From Xylona heveae TC161 (Eukaryota; Ascomycota; Xylonomycetes; Xylonales; Xylonaceae): a stretch of DNA of 64,000 nt. Of this stretch, positions 32,492 through 43,575 are shown piece by piece. The DNA lies in the NCBI RefSeq assembly GCF_001619985.1, contig NW_017264200.1, positions 1,302,001 to 1,366,000 of the forward strand, read 5' to 3'. The translations under genes were made by a program, and so were the position numbers. Below the pieces are notes generated by a model, which had not been told where the DNA came from, did not search any database, and worked only from the letters and a program-made list of their open reading frames with translations. The first letter of the stretch is position 1. The number at the start of each line of letters is the position of its first letter.

Positions 32492-33576
32492 TTAAGGTTC
32501 ATGGGGGGTGACCTGACCGAAAGTTGACCGGCTCTCATTTCGCTTTGCAATGGTTACTTCGTCGCCGACACGAAAGAAAGTATTTTGCTCAAGGGAACTC
32601 CCTATGAAACCATATCGACCAAACACTGGACTGTATTTAGTTCCTTTGTCCACACGGCGATCTTTCATCATGAGCTTAAGAATCTGGCCCTGCGGGCCAT
32701 CCCCCGGCCGGCCCTTTGAATAATCTACATTAACACTTTTGCAGCGACCGCAATTGTGTGTGAGGATCATCGTTACGGGATCGCGGTTTGCTGGGTGGTA
32801 TAGCAATTCACCCCAAAAGTCTTCCTCAAAAGGTGAAGGCGCGCCAGATACCACTATATTTGGACGGAATCGCGCCATGTCCATCTCCTCGCCATCCGGA
32901 AGCCTCCTTGAGATATCACCCAGCGAAGTGGTCGAAGTGATGTGGTAGGGTGCAACATCAGCAAAGGTAAGGACATCCTTTCCGGGGCTCAAGGAGCTCA
33001 ATCCGGGAATATTAGGAATCCATGAGCTCCAGCCAGTAGGCTGCGGTGCCATTGTGCCGAGCGTAGAACGATTGCTGGACCCTAAATACACAAGTAATAC
33101 TTCAAACCCAAAGTGTTTAGAGAACCAGTCATTGTAGTATGGTTCCATTTCATATGCGGTGGCTGGGACCGACCACAATGTCACCTCAATCCGAGAGAGC
33201 TCTGTTGTATCTGGTTTCAAAGGGACTGTCAATGTCTCCGGGTGCGCGGCCCCCGGCAAGGTATGCGTTACAGTTATGGAACCATCCTTGAGGTTATCCG
33301 CGGTTGGTAAAGTCAAGGCCGTATAAAAGAGAGACATTTGCGGCAAATGAGGAACCTGCATATTCTCCAGACGCCTCACGGTTTGCTCATCGTGATGGAC
33401 ACGCAGAAGCATAAACCGCCGGTCATAGGGAAACCCGGTCCGAGTGATTTGGGCTTCCTCGAGGTTGACGCCTCGCAAGGACTTGATGGGATAGGTAACG
33501 AGCTTTATCAATGGATCAGTCAGGAAAGATCATTCGAAGACGAGGCATCGCATCGAGGCACCTGATGGATCTTCAT
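32492..33576 (-). CDS. MOSC-domain molybdenum-cofactor-type sulfur-carrier protein
   Basis: Main exon 33502-32492 encodes an N-terminal MOSC beta-barrel (LVTYPIKSLRGV..., GFPYDRRFMLL) and a MOSC domain (MDMARFRPNIVVSGAPSPFEED) with the cysteine motif HNCGRCKSVNVD (Cys256 and Cys259). These residues are in the place of the sulfur- or Moco-binding cysteine of mARC/YiiM-type proteins. No ATG begins this frame: it first reads TTG after an in-frame stop. I infer a 15-nt first exon (33576-33562, MKIHQ) and a 59-bp intron with a CTGAC branch site and AAAG acceptor, giving MKIHQLVTYPIKSLRG, the family's normal start, and 341 residues. The alternative is a non-ATG start. Role likely in reduction or sulfur transfer with molybdenum cofactor. 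Confidence 0.82.
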
Positions 33577-35064
33577 TGCGGCCGGTGCTAATAATTATAT
33601 CCAAATTATGAGGCCTCTGTATTTTCTATCGATCAAATTGGGCGGAGATGGAAGGAAGAAAAGAATGTCTAGACCGGCTCCATATCGTATATCTCCTCAT
33701 TCATATCAGACGGCATGGCACCCATATAAATACTACGAATTGACGCGGGTAGATTCAATTAATAAGTAGGCTGGTCAGCACTACGACGAATCATGAGATG
33801 ATGCTGTTTAGATCGACCCAACGGATAAAATCACCCTGTCAGGCGAAGGGCGCATCAGATAACCGATTTGAGCATTAATATGTCGCACCGGGACCTGAAT
33901 TAGCCTGTAATCGTTAATGATGAGGCTCGCTCCAGGTCCCTAAGAAGAATAAAAACGTTAATCAAATGTCAGAATCAAAAATACAATACATTGCAGAATT
34001 AAAAGAGCCGAAGCTCTTGAGAATGACCCACAATACTTTCATCTCCCCTTGAGAGACGAGGCGAGGCGGGGAAAATCGCACCTGCGCATTTCATCTCCAT
34101 CTCGGACATTGAAGCGTTTTCACCGTTCTGCCTGATGTACCTTTGTACCGGAAGTGAAAGATAAAGTGTGGCGGTACATGCAACATCCCGAAAAATACCC
34201 CGAGCGTCGAATGAACTGCGTCATTGCCCACACGAGTAGGAGTACATGAACAATACAAGGTAGGAATACCTACCTACCTTAACTCACCTATGGTATTTGT
34301 AACCAAGGTAAGCAATTCCGTGAATATGCAAAATTGTATAAAAAAATCACAAGAGTGCCAATGTACAGTAAATACACCATAATCCAGGAGCTTCGTGAAG
34401 AGTATAAGTTGATCACCTGCCCCGAATTCGGTAGAAAGATGTGTCGAACGAATGGCATCGCGAACGACTTAAAAGCTGAGCACAGCCACCTTCGGCACTG
34501 ACAGTATAGTACGAGTAAGTGACGGAGGTGTGGCGATCAGTTTGTCGTCTTCCATTTCTTTCGCCTTTCATTGTCGCTTTCTCAGCCGATAATATTTCTC
34601 TATCATTGGAACAGAGTCTAATTTACCTGGGATGTTCCTATTGCGGTCGAAGAAGACTTTCTGTTCGAAACTTTAACATCAGCTTTCCAACCTCCTGCGC
34701 GCTGGGCTTGCCCCGCCGCAACGTAACTTCTCTCTCTCATTCTCTCTCTCTTCTCTCCGCGCACATGAGGTAAGCGTGAGAGCGAGCTGCGTCTGACCCC
34801 CGAAAGAAACGTCCGAGGAGCCCTCTCGACGGCGAACAATAAGTCTCTGCATGCCCCGCCTTGTCTCAGCCCTATCGCCATCAAATCTGCTGCCTTGAGT
34901 CGGTAATCTACGTCGCTTTTTATCCAGCGATTTCCTTCGTACTCTCGCCATCTTACGAGATACATTTCCAGTGTCAATTCACCGCGTTCGAGAGGTCACC
35001 ATCATATTCACAAAGTTCTTCCTTTTCTGCCTTGCCTTTCGGTTTGCAAAGAGCACACGAGGCC
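33577..35064. other. 1.5 kb divergent intergenic region
   Basis: Promoters of the MOSC gene and the patatin-like gene. It includes a run of CCTACCTACCTT-like units near 34268-34280 resembling those at 39.4-39.7 kb, and a CT-rich stretch (34724-34755) upstream of the patatin gene. No gene seen. Confidence 0.5.
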
Positions 35065-36998
35065 ATGGAGCAAAGTTCCTTGCGCCGCAAAGATACCACA
35101 AAGGGCCCGCCGCTGCGGATCCTGTCCCTCGGTGCGTCGATGTTCTGTCGCACCCATGCGCACTAATTTCTGCTTACTGACAGAGGACCGCAGATGGCGG
35201 CGGTGTTCGCGGTTACTCTATGCTCATTCTTCTCCAGGAGCTGATGCATCGCACATATGTTGAAATTGAAGGCAAAGCCCCGAAGCGGGACCAGATCCCA
35301 AAACCTTGCGATCATTTCGACCTCATTGCCGGCACTGGAACAGGAGGCCTGATCGCCATCATGCTGGGGCGCTTGCGACTCGATATAGAAACCTGCAAGG
35401 AAGTGTATGTGCGCATGACGCGACGAGTCTTTGAGACAGACAAGACTTTCGCCGGGATACCATACCGATCAACTCTATTCAAAGCTTCCAAGTTGGAGGA
35501 CGCAATAAGAGATTGTGTTCGGGAACATACTATATTCGAGGAGGAGGGTAACGACGGAGAACTCGGCACCTACTCGAATTTGCCCATGAGTCCTATGAGC
35601 GCAGTGAGCAGGTCGAGTCTTGGTCCGTCGAGGTCCGTGAGTGTCTCTAGCGGCACTAGAAGCGTCGCAAGTTTACAACTCTCAAATGGTGGCGTTCGCT
35701 GGGGGAATCCTAATGCGGCATTATATGATGCACGGGAGAACCGAACAAAGACGTGAGCTTCCTCCGCTTCTACCCAAGGTCCATTATATCTTTTTTTTTT
35801 CTTTTCTAACCGTGTTTGCAGAGCCGTTACCGCAGTCTACAAGGGCACGCCAAAAAATGGACTGCCCGCTTTGCTTCGCTCTTACGATTCCAGAAAAGAG
35901 CCTGCACCAGAGTTCAATTGCACAATTTGGCAAGCCGGTCGCGCGACCTGTGCAACCGGTTTAGCTTTCAAGCCTATTCAGGTGGGGCAGTCGGTATTCA
36001 TCGATGAGGGTGCGGGTAAATATAACCCGTCGCCTGTGGTGCTAGACGAGGCTCTCTTGAACGAATGGCCCGGAAGAGATCTTGGGATATTTGTTAGCAT
36101 TGGGACTGGAAAGAGGCCTGCTGGAACCAGTCAGCAATCACATCTTTGGTGGGAAGGATTTATGGGCGGACTAAGCGATTTTGCTGAAGCGCGGCGACGA
36201 TTGATCTCCAAAATCGAAGGCTGTGAAGATATCCACCAATACATGCGCAAAGAGCATTTCAGAAAAAGAGGAGCGAATCCGGACAACTATTATCGACTCA
36301 ACGTGGAGGTAGGAGTTGGCGAATTCGGAATGAATGAGTGGAATCGGCTAGCAGATATCAGTACGAGTACGCGGAGATACCTTGGCAAAAGCGACGTGCA
36401 GAAGATGAATATGGAGGCATCCGCGAAATTGGGAAGAATACACCGAGCAAGACAACGTTACTATGGCAAGCTCCACGCTGAGGAGCTGGATGGGACGGAG
36501 CTGGATCGACCGCTGCCTGATCTTCCGCCGCCTGAGCAGCCCTTAGCCGTTGAATTGCCTGCAAATGAAATTCCGATTTCCCCTACTCAGCATCCAAGCC
36601 CCAAATATTCTGCACCGCAGCATTATCCCTCTCTAGCTACCGAAGACGACAAATTCGCCGTGATATCATCTGACGAATATCCTCAACCTGTCGACCCCGC
36701 TCTCGCACCGAGGCCATTATCTAGCGCTCGAGTCAATGATTATAAACGGGGCGACTATCGTTCATCAAACGGATCAATTGTCCCATCACCCCGAGGAAGT
36801 GGTGAGCTTGAAGGAACAACAAATGCGCCACCACTCCCTCCCAAAACTCCCTTACCTTATCCTGACAGCCCTCCAGCTGTCGGTCGCAGGATAAGCGGTC
36901 CGCCTCGAGCAGGCCCTGGTGTCAAGTTGCCATATCCTGTAGAAGATGGTCCGCCGCCTGTAGTCAATATGGCTCGCAAACCAGAGTACGGCGGATGA
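35065..36998 (+). CDS. Patatin-like phospholipase fold, catalytic serine replaced by glycine
   Basis: Three exons (35065-35131, 35194-35752, 35822-36998) give 600 residues. The oxyanion motif DGGGVRG is intact at 23-29, restored across intron 1. The nucleophile elbow, normally G-T-S-T-G-G, reads GTGTGG at 69-74: position 71 is GGA, glycine. The dyad region reads FIDEGAGKYNP, with Asp270 present but Glu in place of the following Gly. The rest of the fold is well kept (FDLIAG, TAVTAVYKGTPKNG, IFVSIGTGKRP). A Ser-rich insertion lies at about 145-185 and a Pro-rich disordered tail from about 420 to the end. The hydrolase would be inactive by the known mechanism, so a scaffold or lipid-binding role is possible. 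Confidence 0.88.
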
Positions 36999-37589
36999 TG
37001 ATGAATTCGGAAATTTTTTGTCCTTGCTCATGGAACTTTGGAAAGATTTCGAACGTTCCTCTTCTTATTATTTTTGATTCATTTTCTTTTTTTGGATACC
37101 TATGTCTGCAATATTCGTGGATAGCTATGATGGCGTCTACGGCTAACGATCATCTCTCAATTTGAGTTTGGATAGGGTTGCTCATCCTCTATTAAAACGA
37201 CTGCTATAACTTTAACAGCGCTCATCCTATATTAAAACGATTTTTTATAACTTTAACAGCGCTCATATACTAACATACCAATCTGGGATTCTTGTTTGGT
37301 TGTCCCTTAACATTGAAATCTAGTAGCGCTCGATTCGATGATACCTGTTTCAAACGCCTCCAAACCAAGCTTTGCTAGTAATATTAAGGCTAGACCTTGG
37401 TTACACCAAAGGTTAGCCTTAGTATAATGCGCTTAGCAATGTAGAAACCGGGCGGTTTCTTCGTATTAAAATCCCACATTTCAATTGGAACCTCTTTTTT
37501 TCCGCTTCATCTTCGTATTAAAATCCGAGATTTCGTGAACCTCTTCCTTATTTTCTTCTCCTTCTTCGCACAACCTTTTAATTATCACC

Positions 37590-37637
<48 letters not shown>

Positions 37638-37650
37638 TCCATCATTCTCG
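36999..37650. repeat. Simple and tandem repeats left of the retroelement fossil
   Basis: Two nearly identical 40-41 bp units in tandem at about 37180-37260 (each GCTCATCCT.TATTAAAACGA...TATAACTTTAACAGC), followed by a partial third start. A second pair at about 37460-37545 shares TCTTCGTATTAAAATCC then ACCTCTT, 51 bp apart. A CAC/CAT trinucleotide run occupies 37586-37637. No gene. Confidence 0.7.
37586..37637 (+). repeat. (CAC)n(CAT)n microsatellite
   Basis: About six CAC units then about eleven CAT units, uninterrupted. Frames across it give only His, Met or Val runs. Confidence 0.9.
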
Positions 37651-38055
37651 ATGGCGGGTTTTCAGTCCATGGAAACAATTGTGGCCTTAGCTGGCCTGTT
37701 AGCCCGCAGCAGCCGAAGCGCAGCAGATTCTGACGCACTGCCAACCTGCCAGACTGTCCAGAATCTGACACAGACTGCTGCACTTTTTGCAGTAGGCCTG
37801 TGAAGGGTTGCTGGGTGCCAATGATGGCAGCAGCAACCAGCCCGGAGGCGGGACACAAGCGGCTCTCCGGAACGTAGAAGACTTCCCGGTTCTTCGAGAA
37901 CCTGGAAGTAACTTCTTACGCCATCCTTAGCAGCTCCGCTTCCAAATCCGGGCTGGCATGTCTGTTGCTCTGCCGGCACTGCCGTAGAACCTGCGGATGC
38001 CCAGACGCCCAAGGATGAAGAGAGCGCTTTTGGAGGTACCATGTGGTACCTTCGA

Positions 38056-38178
38056 TGAACACTCCCTCGTGAAGGGAGTATTCATCTGAGGGCTAAGACA
38101 CGCGACGCTGGCCGATAAGCCATCGTCAGCGACGCAGGTTCAATCCTCTCAGACGAGGGGCTCCATTTTTTTTTTTTT
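38056..38178 (+). other. Folded, tRNA-like stretch with Pol III-type signals
   Basis: A 12-bp hairpin (38056-38067 with 38073-38084, 11 of 12 paired) is followed by a Y-shaped fold. Its outer stem TCTGAGG (38085-38091) pairs with TCTCAGA (38147-38153). An inner stem CGCTGGC / GCC...CAGCG (38106-38131) lies within it. GGTTCAATCC (38137-38146) resembles a B box, and a T13 run ends it. The T stem of a true tRNA does not form. It may be a decayed tRNA-derived SINE or an untranslated part of the neighbouring element. Confidence 0.35.
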
Positions 38179-38189
38179 CGGGGTTCACG

Positions 38190-39083
38190 ACCCTTCCAGA
38201 GAGACAACGGACCGCTCGGGAGCTCTGCCGCCGCCATGCAGCCAGTCTGCATGGCGAGCGGGAGGCTTACGCCGTATTGCTTGAGGAGTACGAGCGGACG
38301 ATGACGACCTGGGAATGGGATTGTGCTGAGTTTGCTGTGCGAAATGGCATAGCATTACCTATAGATATCAGCTTGATTGAATTTTTGGAGATCCGGAGGC
38401 GGGCGGAGATTTAATTGCATTTTACACAGCTAATAGCTTTTGCTTTGCCGGCATAAAAATTGCTTTCATTGCCAGAAGCCAAATACTGGCCGAGTGAACT
38501 CGACAATTTTCATCATCGGAGAACCCGAGCACAATTCCTCTCATTATTCCGTTCATGGGCTGGCCAATTCCGCCGCCTGGCCCTTCGGAAATACCATATT
38601 AATAAACACGAGCTATGGGCTTTCATCAAACTCGGCAAGAAATATCACTATCTTCTTCGAACTCCTGGAAGCACCGCTGTCATCCACACAGACCATGGGC
38701 CTTAACACCATTATGGTGTCATCCGTTTATTCGACAATCATGTTACTATACGCCAAGGTATACATGGTCGCTCCGAGCAACAAAAGTTATACAAAAGGAG
38801 CATTATGACCACCATATTCGTCAGGTGAAGCGTGCGGTGGAGGATTTTGTTATGGTCTACGAAAAGGATAATGGCTCCTTGCTGGCGTGGTCCATTCGTT
38901 GTTACGGAGGTTCGAGATAGAGAAGTCTCTTATTGCGTCAAACAACTTGACAGTCGTCGCATCCGAGGCACCTTTCATGGCGACCACCTTCGTGCTTTTA
39001 GGCCTCGTCAAGGCTGCATTATCCCTACGCAGGAATTGCATGTTCCAGACAATCAAACACTCCGCGCTTCAATTCATTCATGA
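38190..39083 (+). mobile_element. Broken Ty3/Gypsy LTR retrotransposon fossil
   Basis: Remains of a Ty3/Gypsy (Metaviridae) element. The recognisable parts, in the usual order, are a gag-like stretch (about 38210-38414), a fragment of the RNase H region (about 38590-38710) and the C-terminal end of integrase with its beta-barrel (about 38820-39070). Most of the reverse transcriptase and the integrase core are missing. Terminal repeats could not be recognised. The copy is broken in several places and cannot be active. It is moderately old: the protein likeness is still easy to see, but the structure is heavily reduced. Confidence 0.72.
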
Positions 39084-41072
39084 TCTATCCATATCGCTTT
39101 GTTATATGTACTTCTATGTAGGTATACCAAATGGCTTTATTCTTTTAACACTTCAATTCATTCTTTGTCAATATATAATCAATTCAGTACAGTTTTTTTT
39201 TAATGCATATAACATGAGTGATTCATCCAAGACAGTTGACATGATTTCTGAGGGCAGCATAGCAGCGTTGGCCTCGACGATACGACGCTGCTGACGCTTC
39301 TTTGTCAAGTTGGAGGGGACCCCCGGCCGATCTAATTGTACCTCTATACCCAAGTGTTTGTACCGCTACTCCACCTTCTTACCAACAGTAGTAGCTTTAT
39401 AGGTATTCACTACACTCTCGCTACCTACCTACCCATTTCATTTAGAGGTAGGCGGGCATACCTAGCACCCAGGAAATGATCAGGTATTCTTGTTCAGGCA
39501 TTACCTAAAGTTACTTAAGGTACCTCACCTTTTGGGGCTGGTAACTGTCACCCTGATCCCTGAGGAAGAAGTATTGCTCTGCTTGGAAGGTACATATCTT
39601 TAAGCAAGGTCGAGGGGTGTATACTTAAGGTAGGTACCGTAGGTACCTGTATAGAAGACCCTCGGACCCTCATCTGCTTAGCTTAAGATCCCTAGATAGG
39701 TACCTACGGTACGTTTGGTAGCTTCTACTCCGTAATCATTGATCCGTTTGTTTTCCTTACTCGAGAGCCATGCAATCGTTTTGCTCTGATTCCTGTGATT
39801 GTTCAAAAAAAGCTTGTCTTTCTCGTAGGGCTGTTGCTTCCTGTATTTACCGTATGTAAATCCATCCCAATCTTGGTCGAACCCGGGCTCGGTGGTACAT
39901 ACATACCGTCAAATGGGGTTCGATTCCTAATGGCAGTGGTCCAATGGTGGAGTTGGTTTTTCTCCTGCATCTTATCCTTCCTCGCTCCAATGATAATGAT
40001 TCGAGTAATAGTTACCCTGAACCATGCAAGTATAGAAGCGGGACAACAACCCCCTTTGTTTTCGCGCCCCTGTGGCTGTTGTTAACCCCCACCCCTCAAT
40101 GTCGAATGATCTTTTTGTCACTGTCGTTCTTTTACTGGGCCGGGGGGAAACAATCTTCAATTTTGTCAAGATGCTACTTTAACGCTACGAATCAGTTAAA
40201 CGAACCTGTTTGCTGCTATACTTGAAGTAAGTAGTGTCCTGGCTATCAACAGGCATTGCACTCTGAATCATAAACAAAGCTAACAAAGATCTACAGAGAC
40301 GATACTTTGGATCGAAGAAAGAGGCTCAGCCATGTTCCCATTTTTCGCAGCTCAATTAGGTGGGTATATCTTTTCCTTTGATGTGTAGCTGCTCCTTCCC
40401 GGCCAAAATGGTGGATGAAATCTGGCGATCCCTCGACGAGAAATAGTCGCCCACGGGAATATCAAGTATCATTTCAATTTCGTGTTAAATCTCGATCCAA
40501 GAGTCATCATTTGCCGTTATATATTCCTCGGTTTTTGTGTCTGTACTCTCGCGGTGGCTCTGACCGTCTATGGTCACAATCCGTACAAGTGCATTGAGAT
40601 TGATGCTTTCCTCCATCAATCACGATGCAAGTCAAAAATTCCCGTGTTGCACCGTGGGGTTAGGGAAGGTCTGCTATGCCGATGGGGAAGTTAAGCCCCA
40701 AGCTTTATCGCAGCTGCCGCAAACATGCTTTCTCCGCCGCGTGAATGACAACGTTTAAATCAAAACAACGGAAGGCACCATGCGCAAGTTTCAATGCTTC
40801 GCCATTGATGTTGTGCTTGCTTTTTGGAAACGAATCCTGCCACTTGCGTTCTGAAGGGTCCTCTCTGAGACTGTGTTTGCTCTTGAGCTCCATAAGCATT
40901 TCTGTTCCCTTGCTCCTTCCTGAAAATTTTGGGTCATCACCCAAGGTCATCAATCTAGTCCATGGAGGCGCAATCAGACTCGTCGTTAGAATCCCAACCC
41001 AGGAACTGTTGCTCTGTAGTGCTCTCCATCATATCTTGCCTCTGTTGCATTCCAGATATTGAGCCACAAGAT
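39084..41072. other. 2 kb non-coding region with short ACCTACC-type repeats
   Basis: From 39400 to 39720 there are many ACCTACC / GGTAGGT units in both orientations, and the second copy of the dispersed repeat (39562-39613). From 39720 onward, frames such as 39795-40085 are hydrophobic but have no family likeness. An in-frame ATG at 40962 could extend the next gene by 37 codons. Confidence 0.5.
39562..39613 (+). repeat. Degenerate dispersed repeat, copy 2
   Basis: Aligns without gaps to 1928-1979 (40 of 52 identical, nine of twelve differences transitions). It lies in a patch of short inverted ACCTACC/GGTAGGT units, so the surroundings look like decayed repeat DNA. Confidence 0.5.
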
Positions 41073-43009
41073 ATGGATCCGGATCATGCGAGGCGCTACC
41101 TCAGTCAAGAACTGACAACTGAATGGCTTCTTAAATGCAGACAAGGTACCTATGGTTTATCCGGCCATCCGATTCCGGACTTGTTCTTTAGATCTAGAAA
41201 GATGGGATCCGCCAGATAGCAGTCGTTCCTTTCGGGATTGTTCATTTACAGATTTCGCTGACGGATATCGCTCTTAGAAGCTTCGGATCCCACAAGGGAG
41301 CGGAAACCGCCACCATGTCCCACTCCAGTAAATTTCCCTTGCTATGATCGCATCCCTTTCGAGGGAGATCCTGTCTTTAAGGACCTTTACAAACTTTTTA
41401 CGTCAATTCGCAAAGCATCCGATATCACAGCGCAACACTTCGAAGCACTTCATCTCCGAATACACGAAAATGTTGCGTTAGAGGATCTTTTCCCTCAGGC
41501 AGCGGATTTCCTACCTCCAGCGGAATGGGCTGTCCCTGACGGCCGTCCAAAAAAGCAGCATTCCGCCCAAGAAACGGCAAACGGATCGCAGACCGAAGAA
41601 ACACTCAACGGTACAGGCCATCGCCCAGATTACAACCTCTTTTGCGAGCGCGTAAAGGAACTTCAGTTTGATAACGATGACGCTTTCCGTTCTATCCACC
41701 GTCTGCCACCAAGAGACGAGTCCAAACGCCAAATCCGGCCGGCATTTTTCCGAAAGTTTTATAATTCTTTGGACCTAATGTCTCAGTATTGGGACACGAG
41801 CCTTGATCAGTATATCCGCGATCCTGAAACTGCAAAGGATGAGGACTTTATGGAAGTGGATGAGCCTCGTAAACGAGCTAAGCTCATGGAGGGCATTGAA
41901 CGACGAGAAGGCTACACATACAAAGGTCGTCGTCTCGGCACGGGTCGAGATATGCCCGAACATTTTCGCGAAGACGCTGTCAAGACTTTCGTTGAAGTCG
42001 TCGCATGGGCAATGGGATGTCAGGTTCTCATGCCCCGCCTCTTACCTCGTCTTATACTTCAAAATGCCCTAATTCCAGTCCGTTCCACCGCCGAAGTTTT
42101 CCGCACTCCTAACGATAGGCACCGTGCTCGTCAAGGATGCGTCGAGGGTCCTGTGATGGCAATCCAGTGCCGCCCGGACACAGGCTTTCGAATTGGCGAC
42201 GGAGAAGGAATTGATTATGATGGGGAAAACCTCGACCTGATAAAGGAAGTCTCAACCATGCTTTTTATTGCGCAAGAACGTGCTCGTCAGGATCAGCCAG
42301 AGTTCCGACCGGGAGAAGGCAAATGGTGGACAACCACGCCTCGCTGGGGAGGGCCGCCTGGTGGCGTAGTCACAAAGGAAGATGCTGAAACAAATGTTGG
42401 TGCACGTCCACCTCAAGCACCCCAGATCTCGTCCAAGCCGGGTGACGCAACACGTAAACCTAGAATTCCCAGGACCAAACGCGAGAAACCCAAGGATGCT
42501 AAAATCGAATCATGGAAGCTTCTCCGCCCAGGGATGCCATTGTGGGATCCTAAGGTTACCTACCTACATATTGGTAGAGACAAGAATGACGAGTTTGATA
42601 ATGTATGGTTGATTCTTTCCCGTTGTGTGGCTGGTTCTCTCTTCCCTAACTCTCCTTTTCCACACGATAATCATGTCTCAGGAAGCTAAATTCTTCACTT
42701 ACACAGATCTACATGATATCCTCCTTGAATCACCATATATCCATTCTTCGAATGCGAGTGCACCCGCTTTATCTCCATTATATTCGTACGGGTATTCCTC
42801 ATCCTACCTCAGCGGACTATCCCTTTCCAGCTGGCTCGGCATTATCAGCCGCCCCTTCTCCGGGTTCCCCTTCCTCTGCGTCCACTCCATGGTATGTTCT
42901 CGATTTGCAGCGCTCCAAGTGGTATGATCTGTTCTCCCGAGAGGACCGGATCGAGGCGATGCGTGGGATTTGGGGTGTTATGGCTTACATGATGCGCTCG
43001 AGCGAATGA
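41073..43009 (+). CDS. Conserved filamentous-fungal protein of unknown function
   Basis: Three exons (41073-41145, 41278-42602, 42707-43009; introns 132 and 104 bp) give 566 residues. The N-terminus MDPDHARRYLSQELTTEWLL joins across intron 1 to EASDPTRERKPPP. The second junction gives FDNIYMISSLNHHISIL, a block I believe is conserved in this family. Other notable stretches are YKGRRLGTGRDMPEHFREDAVKTFVE, a Gly/Trp block GEGKWWTTTPRWGGPPGG at about 345-362, a basic linker (KPRIPRTKREKPKD), and the end SKWYDLFSREDRIEAMRGIWGVMAYM. No signal peptide or membrane segment if translation starts at 41073. An upstream in-frame ATG at 40962 would add a hydrophobic segment. The function is not known to me. 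Confidence 0.8.
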
Positions 43010-43575
43010 CGTTGATCACTGCTGAAAGGACTCACCTCTGCGGAGGAATTTGAATGGGGGGGCAAAGAGTTGGCGATTCTCCTTTTTTCTTTCACATAGT
43101 CTCTCATGTAAAAACTAAGATGAAACGGATTATTGAGAGATGGAGATTTGGACAGGCTTGGAGAGAATGCCGTACGAAGCCCAGCTTAGTCGAAAACATA
43201 GAATGAGCATTGATACTATCGACAGGCTGCACGTATGACGGCTTGAATAAGGGCGGACCTGCAGATGTCGATTCACGAAGCCACGCATGTAATGCATCAT
43301 GGGAGATCACGTACGGGTCGTAGACAGAACATGACCCTTAGATGCTGGGGACAACATCACAGAGCGAGCATGTAGAAGAGATGGTAGTAGAGGAAGATGA
43401 AAAAGTTAAGCAGCAAATCAAAACAGGACACCTCGTGTTGATTCCGATGTACATGCAAAGCAAGGCCACAGAGGCCGCATAAGGCCCACGAGACCATAGA
43501 AAAGCTGCCCGTTCGCCCAACGACTCGCCCGTGCCCGAATCTCTACATCGCCAACCATCAACCGGATGAGACAAT
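43010..43575. other. Convergent 3' intergenic region
   Basis: 3' flanks of the unknown gene and of the eL19 gene. No gene seen. Confidence 0.5.

Noticed and set aside
35271-35350. Patatin glycine explained by a wrong exon choice
   Set aside because: The motif lies in the middle of a long continuous exon in clear frame with conserved residues on both sides, so splicing cannot restore a serine.
39795-40085. Hydrophobic 96-codon frame that might be a small membrane protein
   Set aside because: The frame does not begin with ATG, there is no similarity I recognise, and it lies in repeat-rich DNA.
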